Source: Achromobacter sp. ASV32 (GTDB lineage: Bacteria; Pseudomonadota; Gammaproteobacteria; Burkholderiales; Burkholderiaceae_B). Taken from it: DNA of 57,453 bases. The translations under genes were made by a program, and so were the position numbers. Under the pieces are notes generated by a model that did no database searches, was not told the origin of the DNA, and saw only the letters and a list, made by a program, of their open reading frames with translations. The stretch covers positions 1 to 57,453 of the forward strand of contig NZ_JAELTJ010000025.1 of the NCBI RefSeq assembly GCF_016428805.1, given 5' to 3'. Shown one piece after another: positions 51,593-57,453 of the stretch. Each line of letters starts with the position of its first letter. Position 1 is the stretch's first letter.

Positions 51593-52498
51593 ATGACCAA
51601 TCCAATCGGCTGGGAACTCTATCGCAGCTTTCTCGCGGTGCTCGACGAAGGCTCGCTATCCGGCGCGGCACGCGCCCTGGGCATCACGCAGCCCACGGCG
51701 GGCCGCCACATCGCAGCCCTGGAAAGCGCCCTGGGCCAGGTACTGTTCACGCGCTCGCAGACCGGCCTGCTGGCCACCGACGCCGCCCTGGCGCTACGCG
51801 GCTATGCCCAAGCCATGCAAAGCAACGCCGCGGCGCTGCAACGCGCGGCGGCCGGCCACGGGGCCGGCATCGCCGGCACCGTGCGCATCTCGGCCAGCGA
51901 AGTCATCGGCATCGAGGTGCTGCCCGCCGCCCTGGCGCGGTTGCGGCGCGATCACCCGCGCCTGACCATCGAACTGGCGCCGACCAACCGCGTACAGAAC
52001 CTGCTGCTGCGCGAGGCCGACATCGCCGTGCGCATGGCCCCGCCCAGCCAGGAACAGCTGATCGCCCGCTCGGTCGGCGCCGTCGACATCGGCCTGTTCG
52101 CCCACAAGGACTATCTGCGCCGCCACGGCACCCCGGCCACGCCGGCCGACCTGGCCGGCCACGCGCTGATCGGTTATGACGCCGAGACCCCCTTCCTGCG
52201 CAATGCCCGCAAGCGTTTCCCGGTCCCCGCCTGGAACCGCGATGCCTTCGCCCTGCGCGCCGACAGCGACCTGGCGCAACTGGCCCTGATCCGCGCCGGC
52301 GCCGGCATCGGCACCTGCCAGGCCGCGCTGGCGCGGCGCGACAAGGCGCTGGTACGCGTCCTGCCGCGCGACGTCGCGTTCCCGCTGGAAACCTGGATCA
52401 CCATGCACGAAGACCTGCGCGCCAGCCCGCGCTGCAAGGCCGTGTTCGATGCACTGGTCGATTGCCTGCTGGCGCACACGGGCACGCCAGCGGATTGA
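51593..52498 (+). CDS. LysR-family transcriptional regulator
   Basis: The protein has 301 residues. HTH ~16-45 reads SLSGAARALGITQPTAGRHI, then AALESALGQVLFTRSQTG. The effector domain begins GTVRISASEVIGIEVLPAAL and contains ADIAVRMAPPSQEQLIARSV. It is divergent from the NAD-dependent epimerase gene across a 92-bp AT-rich gap (contains TCCATAAATAAATTG and ATACATTTATGC). Local control of that gene is the natural inference. Confidence 0.9.
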   Translation: MTNPIGWELYRSFLAVLDEGSLSGAARALGITQPTAGRHIAALESALGQVLFTRSQTGLLATDAALALRGYAQAMQSNAAALQRAAAGHGAGIAGTVRISASEVIGIEVLPAALARLRRDHPRLTIELAPTNRVQNLLLREADIAVRMAPPSQEQLIARSVGAVDIGLFAHKDYLRRHGTPATPADLAGHALIGYDAETPFLRNARKRFPVPAWNRDAFALRADSDLAQLALIRAGAGIGTCQAALARRDKALVRVLPRDVAFPLETWITMHEDLRASPRCKAVFDALVDCLLAHTGTPAD

Positions 52499-52652
52499 TT
52501 GGCTGGCTGGCGACGGGATTGATGTCGCCGGCTCGGGAGCCGGCGCCCCATGGCGTCGCGACGGACACACCAGAGGCCCACCTGTCCGCCCTACCCTCGC
52601 GATATCAGACCGATGCGACATCGTGGCTCTGGAAAGTAGGACTGTTCGGATA

Positions 52653-52672
52653 TACTGTTTATTCATACAGTA
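52653..52672. promoter_or_regulatory. LexA (SOS) box
   Basis: TACTGTTTATTCATACAGTA contains CTGT-N8-ACAG with flanking TA on both sides, the canonical LexA operator. A TATACT -10-like hexamer (52651-52656) overlaps it, so LexA would block the promoter. The start codon of the next gene is 25 bp downstream. Confidence 0.82.
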
Positions 52673-52697
52673 TTTAGACCACCTTGGCGTCCCACCC

Positions 52698-52961
52698 ATG
52701 ACCAGTCTGATCAACTCCCCACCCCCGCGCAGCATCTGGCTCAGCGCCTTCCCACGCCTGGCCGGCGTGAAAAATGGCGACTACCTGCCCCTGGGCCGCC
52801 TGCAGGAGGCCACAGGCGTGGACGGCGGCCAGAAGCTGCGCGAAGTCCTGGCCGCCGCCGAGCGCGAAGGCCTGCTGCTGATCGACCGCGCCGCCTCGCC
52901 CGCGAGCTACCGCGCCACCTACGCGCTGGAACGCCAGGTCACCCTGTTCGCGGCCGATTGA
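52698..52961 (+). CDS. Putative LexA-regulated small protein, unknown function
   Basis: The protein has 87 residues from the ATG at 52698; longer in-frame starts lie upstream of the LexA box and cannot be used from that promoter. The chain (RSIWLSAFPRLAGVKNGDYL, LGRLQEATGVDGGQKLREVL, AAAEREGLLLIDRAASPASY) looks like a compact winged-helix-like or helical domain; no signal peptide or membrane segment. I do not recognise a family. It stands alone, not beside imuA/imuB/dnaE2 or recA. Position behind a canonical LexA box predicts induction by DNA damage. Confidence 0.72.
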   Translation: MTSLINSPPPRSIWLSAFPRLAGVKNGDYLPLGRLQEATGVDGGQKLREVLAAAEREGLLLIDRAASPASYRATYALERQVTLFAAD

Positions 52962-52971
52962 ACGTCAACGC

Positions 52972-52989
52972 CCGGCAGTCCCCTGCCGG
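52972..52989. terminator. Hairpin after the putative LexA-regulated gene
   Basis: CCGGCAG/CTGCCGG stem with a 4-nt loop, 10 bp after the stop. No T-run follows. Confidence 0.4.
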
Positions 52990-53069
52990 TAGAGTGCTAA
53001 CGATCACTTGCAATGCTGTTACATCCGGCGAAATAGAATTCCCCGGGAATGCACGACAAGGAGAAGACC

Positions 53070-53153
53070 ATGCAAGAAGACACCACCAAGCCCGAACCCA
53101 CCCGCCGCCGCTGGCCGTTCGGGTATGGGCAGGAAACGAAGATCGGCCGTTAA
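53070..53153 (+). CDS. Candidate 27-residue small protein
   Basis: An ATG preceded by AAGGAG at about 6-bp spacing opens a 27-codon frame ending in TAA. The peptide is basic (TRRRWPFGYG near the middle) and hydrophilic. The strong ribosome binding site and a perfect palindrome ATTCCCCGGGAAT (53038-53050) 20 bp upstream are the only support. It may be a genuine small protein, a leader peptide or a remnant of a longer gene. Confidence 0.4.
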   Translation: MQEDTTKPEPTRRRWPFGYGQETKIGR

Positions 53154-53504
53154 CTGCGCCTTTGCCGACAACCTCGTAGAACGCGTCTGGCATCCACAGC
53201 CAGACCGAAATTATCCAGCCCCGCCAGGGGTTTACGCGCAGACGCGCGGCTGGAATCCAGGCTACCCGCAGTGCCCCCCAAGACCGTTTCGACGTCTGCT
53301 CATCTGACAGGGCAGCCGAGGCGCGAGCTCGTCCTATAAGCGGGCGCGTTTGCCGTGTGAACGAACCGTTTTGATTATTCTGCTTCGGTTGATTCAAAAA
53401 ATGGAACGGCAGTGAAGCAGGATGGACTGACACGCAACCACCGCGCCCCGGGGGCCCGCGGGCCGTCGTTTGGCACGAGGAGCCATGGAAGCGATAATGC
53501 GCGG
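53154..53504. other. Intergenic region, no clear gene
   Basis: About 350 bp. It holds a 7-bp inverted repeat GTCTGGC/GCCAGAC (53185-53205) with a 7-nt loop, possibly ending the small upstream transcript, and an AT-richer stretch (about 53365-53400) that could hold the promoter of the coiled-coil gene. Open frames here look non-coding. Confidence 0.4.
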
Positions 53505-53873
53505 ATGAATCGCTTGGCGCACCTGGAAAAGCGGGTAGATGCTATCGACGGCCGACTTGGCCGAATCGAGAGGGACGTCGACACGCTCAAGGGTGACGTC
53601 AGTACGTTGAAGAGCGATGTCAGCGCCGTCAAGGCCACCCTCGCCAGCATCGACTCGAAGCTGGATATCGGAAGCATTCGCTCCTCCGTCGAGAAGGCCC
53701 GCAGAGACATTTACAAGTGGATTGTCAGCATCATCGCTGTCATCGGGGCTTTCTACTTCGGCCTTCAACGCATGCCGCCGGCAGCCTTTCCGCAGGTGTA
53801 CTCCTATGCGCCCTCGCCAGCGCAAGCAGTACCGGCACCTCTGGCCCCCGGCGCACCGCCCGCTTCGAGATAA
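53505..53873 (+). CDS. Coiled-coil protein with C-terminal membrane segment
   Basis: About 122 residues from the ATG at 53505; a GTG at 53412 would add 31 residues of low-complexity sequence. Residues ~5-60 form a heptad coiled coil with a repeated unit (VDTLKGDVSTLKSDVSAVKA). A single membrane helix follows (YKWIVSIIAVIGAFYFGL, ~77-94) and a Pro/Ala-rich tail (~95-122). This layout is common in small inner-membrane or phage-holin-associated proteins of unknown role. No ribosome binding site is clear. It precedes mutS by 124 bp with no evident link. Confidence 0.62.
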   Translation: MNRLAHLEKRVDAIDGRLGRIERDVDTLKGDVSTLKSDVSAVKATLASIDSKLDIGSIRSSVEKARRDIYKWIVSIIAVIGAFYFGLQRMPPAAFPQVYSYAPSPAQAVPAPLAPGAPPASR

Positions 53874-53997
53874 AGCACAGTCCGCGGTTTCCGCTCAATC
53901 GCGGCAGACCTTGCTGGCCTGAAATTCTTGTCCAGCCCGCCGTCCTGGCCCCACCCCCACCCCACATCCCCCGCCTCAGCCCGATACAATCACGGGC

Positions 53998-56652
53998 ATG
54001 AATTCCGCAACACAACTCTCCGCCGCCGAGGCCCACGCGGGCCACACCCCCATGATGCAGCAATACCTCCGGCTCAAGTCGGAGGCAGGTCCGTTGCTGC
54101 TGTTCTATCGCATGGGCGACTTCTATGAAATGTTCTACGAAGACGCCGAGCGCGGCGCGCGGCTGCTCAATCTGACATTGACCAAGCGCGGCTCGTCCAA
54201 CGGCACCCCCATCCCGATGGCTGGCTTGCCAGTGCATGCGATGGAGCAGTACCTGGCGCGGCTGGTGGCGGCGGGCGAATCGGTGGCCATCTGCGAGCAG
54301 ATCGGCGATCCGGCGACCTCCAAGGGGCCCGTCGAGCGCCGCATCGTGCGCATCGTCACGCCGGGCACCTTGACCGACGACGCGCTGCTGCCGGCCAAGG
54401 CCGACCGCGCGCTGGCCGCGGTGTTCGTGTCGGGCAACGCCCGGGCGCCCCGCGCCGGGCTGGCGTGGCTGAACCTGGCCAGCGGCGACTTCCGCGTGAC
54501 CGAATGCGCGCCGGCCCAGCTGGAATCCGAACTGCATCGTGTCGCGCCGGCGGAGATCATCTGCGCCGACAGCGCGGAATTCGATTTCCCGTTCGAAGGC
54601 GCGCGATCGCGCGTGCCGGACTGGCATTTCGAAAGCGACGGCGCACGCGCGCATCTGCTGGCGCATTTCAAGACCGACACGCTGGCCGGTTTCGACATCG
54701 AAGACATGCCCGCGGGCATCTGCGCGGCCGGCGCGCTGCTGCGCTATGCGGCCCGCACGCAGTCGCAGGCGCTGGCGCACGTGCAGAGCCTGTCGGCCGA
54801 ACGCCCCGGCCAGTTCGTGCTGCTGGACCCGGTGACGCGCCGCAACCTGGAATTGACGCAGACGCTGTCCGGCGAAGACGCGCCCACGCTGTTCTCGTTG
54901 CTGGACGGCTGCCGCACGCCGATGGGCAGCCGCCTGCTGCGCCGCTGGCTGCATCATCCGCTACGCGAGAACGAGCAGGCCCAGGCCCGCCAGCAGGCCA
55001 TCTCGGCCCTCCTGGCCGGCCGCATGGACGTCGAGCAGACCTTCGGCTCGGCCGGCCTGCTGGAAGCGCTGCGCGGCGCGCTGAACGCGTTTCCCGATAT
55101 CGAGCGCATCGCCGCGCGGCTGGCGCTGCGCTCGGTGCGCCCGCGCGAGCTGGCCAGCCTGCGCGATGCGCTGCAGGCCCTGCCGGCGCTGCGCGACCTG
55201 GTCGAACCCATGGCCGATTCGCCGCGCCTGGGCCAACTGATCTCGCATCTGTCGGTGGACCCGGCGCTGGCCGCCCTGCTGGTGCGCGCCATCGCCGCCG
55301 AGCCCGCGGTCGCGATCCGCGATGGCGGCGTGCTGGCCACGGGCTTCGATGCCGAACTGGACGAATTGCGCGGCCTGGCCGCGGACGGCGGCGACTTCCT
55401 GGTGCAGCTGGAGGCGCGCGAGCGCGAACGCACCGGCATCAGCAACCTGCGCGTGGAATTCAACCGCGTGCATGGCTTCTATATCGAAGTCACCAAGGGC
55501 CAGACGGCCAAGGTGCCGGAAGACTACCGCCGCCGCCAGACGCTCAAGAATGCCGAGCGCTACATCACCCCGGAACTCAAGACCTGGGAAGACAAGGTGC
55601 TGTCGGCGCAGGACCGTTCGCTGGCGCGCGAGAAATGGCTGTTCGAGCAGTTGCTGGACGTGCTGGCCGAACACGTGCGGCCACTGTCCGACTGCGCCGG
55701 CGCGCTGGCCGAGCTGGACACGCTGGCCGCGCTGGCCGAACACGCGCGGCGTCACGACTGGATCGCGCCTGAATTGTCCGAGCAGGCCGACATTGATATC
55801 GACGCAGGCCGCCATCCGGTGGTCGAGCATGCGATCGAGCGCTTCACGCCCAACGGCTGCCGGCTGGACCCCGCGCGCCGCATGCTGCTGATCACCGGCC
55901 CGAACATGGGCGGTAAATCGACCTACATGCGGCAGGTCGCGCTGATCGTGCTGCTGGCGCGCATCGGCAGTTTCGTGCCGGCCGCCCGCGCCCGCATCGG
56001 CAAGATCGACCGCATCTTCACTCGCATCGGCGCGGCCGACGACCTGGCGGGCGGACGCTCGACCTTCATGATGGAAATGACCGAAGCGGCCGCCATCCTG
56101 TCGGCCAGCACGCCCAACAGCCTGGTGCTGATGGACGAGATCGGCCGCGGCACGTCCACCTACGACGGTCTGGCGCTGGCCTGGGCCATCGCCTGCCGCC
56201 TGCTGGCGCACAACCGCGCGCTGACGCTGTTCGCCACGCACTACTTCGAACTGACGCGCCTGCCAGCCGAACAGCCGGCCTCGGCCAACGTGCACCTGGC
56301 CGCCGCCGAATCCGCGGGCGGGATCGTGTTCCTGCACGAAGTGCGCGAAGGCCCCGCCAGCCGCAGCTACGGGATCCAGGTGGCGCAACGCGCCGGCGTG
56401 CCCGCCGCCGTGATCCGCCAGGCCACCCGCGAACTCGAACGCCTGGAAGCGCAAGGCGCGCCCACCCCGCAGCTGGGCCTGTTCTCGGCCGCGGCCGACG
56501 CCGACGCACAGGCCTATGCCGACGCTGATCGCGCCGACGCCATCGAGGCGCTGGACTCGCTGCGCGAAGAACTTGCCGGCATCGACCCCGACAGCCTGAC
56601 CCCGCGCGAAGCGCTGGACGCCCTCTACCGCCTGAAGAAGCATCTGCAATGA
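53998..56652 (+). CDS. mutS: DNA mismatch repair protein MutS
   Basis: The protein has 884 residues. The mismatch-reading Phe-x-Glu motif is in [14 protein letters not shown] (residues ~41-54). Core, lever and clamp domains follow ([20 protein letters not shown] at ~483-502). ATPase domain: Walker [14 protein letters not shown] (~635), [14 protein letters not shown], Walker [17 protein letters not shown] and [12 protein letters not shown]. The C-terminal tetramerisation segment is present ([18 protein letters not shown]). It binds mispairs and recruits MutL. Its stop overlaps the next start as ATGA, coupling it to roxA. Confidence 0.97.
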   Translation: MNSATQLSAAEAHAGHTPMMQQYLRLKSEAGPLLLFYRMGDFYEMFYEDAERGARLLNLTLTKRGSSNGTPIPMAGLPVHAMEQYLARLVAAGESVAICEQIGDPATSKGPVERRIVRIVTPGTLTDDALLPAKADRALAAVFVSGNARAPRAGLAWLNLASGDFRVTECAPAQLESELHRVAPAEIICADSAEFDFPFEGARSRVPDWHFESDGARAHLLAHFKTDTLAGFDIEDMPAGICAAGALLRYAARTQSQALAHVQSLSAERPGQFVLLDPVTRRNLELTQTLSGEDAPTLFSLLDGCRTPMGSRLLRRWLHHPLRENEQAQARQQAISALLAGRMDVEQTFGSAGLLEALRGALNAFPDIERIAARLALRSVRPRELASLRDALQALPALRDLVEPMADSPRLGQLISHLSVDPALAALLVRAIAAEPAVAIRDGGVLATGFDAELDELRGLAADGGDFLVQLEARERERTGISNLRVEFNRVHGFYIEVTKGQTAKVPEDYRRRQTLKNAERYITPELKTWEDKVLSAQDRSLAREKWLFEQLLDVLAEHVRPLSDCAGALAELDTLAALAEHARRHDWIAPELSEQADIDIDAGRHPVVEHAIERFTPNGCRLDPARRMLLITGPNMGGKSTYMRQVALIVLLARIGSFVPAARARIGKIDRIFTRIGAADDLAGGRSTFMMEMTEAAAILSASTPNSLVLMDEIGRGTSTYDGLALAWAIACRLLAHNRALTLFATHYFELTRLPAEQPASANVHLAAAESAGGIVFLHEVREGPASRSYGIQVAQRAGVPAAVIRQATRELERLEAQGAPTPQLGLFSAAADADAQAYADADRADAIEALDSLREELAGIDPDSLTPREALDALYRLKKHLQ

Positions 56653-57453
56653 ACCTCGACCACCCCCTGCCGCTGCTGGGCGACCAAAGCCCCAACGACT
56701 TCATGCGCCGGTACTGGCAAAAGAAGCCGCTGCTGATCCGCCAGGCCATTCCCGGTTTCAAGCCGCCGGTGACCATCGCCGCCATCAAGAAGCTGGCCCG
56801 CCGCGACGACGTCGAGTCGCGGCTGATCTGGCGCGAGAACGGCGAATGGCAGATGGAAAGCGGCCCGTTCGCGCGCCTGCCGAAAGACAATGAAGGCGAC
56901 TGGACGCTGCTGGTGCAAAGCGTAGACCTGCACAGCGATGCCGCGGCCGAGCTGCTGCAGCAGTTCCGCTTCATCCCCGATGCCCGCCTGGACGACGTGA
57001 TGATCAGCATCGCCAGCCATGGCGGCGGCGTGGGCCCGCATTTCGACAGCTACGACGTGTTCCTGCTGCAGGCGGCCGGCGAACGCGAATGGCGTTACGG
57101 ACGCCAGAAGGACCTGTCGCTGGAACCCGGCCTGCCGCTGAAGATCCTGAGCCGTTTCGAGCCCGAGACGCAAGCCGTGCTGGCGCCTGGCGACATGCTG
57201 TACCTGCCGCCGCAGGCCGCGCACGACGGCATCGCCGCGGGCGACGGCTGCATGACCATCTCCATCGGTTTCCGCGCGCCCACGCAAGCGACGCTGGCGC
57301 GCGGCCTGCTGGAAGCCGCCGCCGACCAGGTGATGGCCCGGGTCGGCCTGCTGGGCGGCCCCTACGGCGAACCGGCGCTGCCCGGCCCCAAGCTGTCGGC
57401 CGTGTACCGCGACCCGGCCCAGGCGGCGGTCACCACGCCCGCCCAGGTGCCGG
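56649..57453 (+). CDS. roxA: Cupin ribosomal-protein arginine hydroxylase (RoxA/YcfD-like), 3' end outside window
   Basis: 268 residues are visible and the frame runs off the window. It begins [20 protein letters not shown], then [20 protein letters not shown] as in YcfD. The iron-binding His-x-Asp is in [14 protein letters not shown] (~136-149) and the distal His in PQAAHDGIA (~190). YcfD uses 2-oxoglutarate, oxygen and Fe(II) to hydroxylate an arginine of ribosomal protein L16. The 4-bp overlap with mutS shows translational coupling. The C-terminal winged-helix part would lie beyond the window. Confidence 0.9.
   Translation, partial: MNLDHPLPLLGDQSPNDFMRRYWQKKPLLIRQAIPGFKPPVTIAAIKKLARRDDVESRLIWRENGEWQMESGPFARLPKDNEGDWTLLVQSVDLHSDAAAELLQQFRFIPDARLDDVMISIASHGGGVGPHFDSYDVFLLQAAGEREWRYGRQKDLSLEPGLPLKILSRFEPETQAVLAPGDMLYLPPQAAHDGIAAGDGCMTISIGFRAPTQATLARGLLEAAADQVMARVGLLGGPYGEPALPGPKLSAVYRDPAQAAVTTPAQVP

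Overview
The window is high-GC, gene-dense betaproteobacterial chromosome, most like Alcaligenaceae (Achromobacter/Bordetella). The clues are a Bug/TctC tripartite-tricarboxylate binding protein, a pertactin-type autotransporter barrel, gene orders such as cysS-alkA-accA-tilS-lysC-tRNA-Ser and TPR-ppiase-lpxH, and three LysR regulators. This assignment comes from gene content and order; no database search was run.

Layout. 1-10.2 kb: 3' end of an autotransporter, a PhoX phosphatase behind a Pho box, and a three-gene signalling operon (two hybrid kinases around a REC-EAL c-di-GMP phosphodiesterase). 10.3-12 kb: small DUF5071, lipoprotein and secreted-protein genes. 12-25 kb: housekeeping block (tRNA-Ser, lysC, tilS, accA, a DNA glycosylase, cysS, a TPR protein, a cyclophilin, lpxH, uppP, a TerC/CBS protein, suhB, trmJ). 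25-28 kb: Bug protein divergent from an IclR regulator, then an MscS channel. 28-33.3 kb: translationally coupled operon imelysin / di-heme oxidoreductase / imelysin / DUF1513. 33.4-36.5 kb: MFS transporter, DUF4286-like protein and LysR regulator. 36.6-43.1 kb: a nitrogen-scavenging locus with an ABC importer, AtzG-like and AtzE-like amidase subunits, a GntR regulator, an ABM-membrane protein and an AtzH-like protein. 43.2-44.9 kb: FMN reductase, a non-coding array of DnaA-box-like repeats, dodecin. 44.9-53.9 kb: DUF6496 protein, two LysR/oxidoreductase divergons, aldose epimerase, and an apparently LexA-controlled orphan gene. 54-57.4 kb: mutS and roxA (cut by the window end).

Most interesting points. 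(a) Two near-perfect sigma-54 promoters (36751-36766 on +, 42543-42558 on -), each with NtrC-like palindromes upstream, tie the ABC-AtzG-AtzE operon and the ABM-membrane gene to nitrogen limitation; a GntR-type palindrome lies just past the first predicted start of transcription. (b) A roughly 560-bp gene-free stretch (43.91-44.47 kb) holds four degenerate repeats built on paired DnaA boxes, away from any dnaA or origin gene, which suggests a DnaA-titration or DnaA-reactivation type locus. (c) A canonical LexA box precedes an 87-residue gene I do not recognise. (d) Two hybrid kinases and a REC-EAL protein appear to share a single HPt domain.
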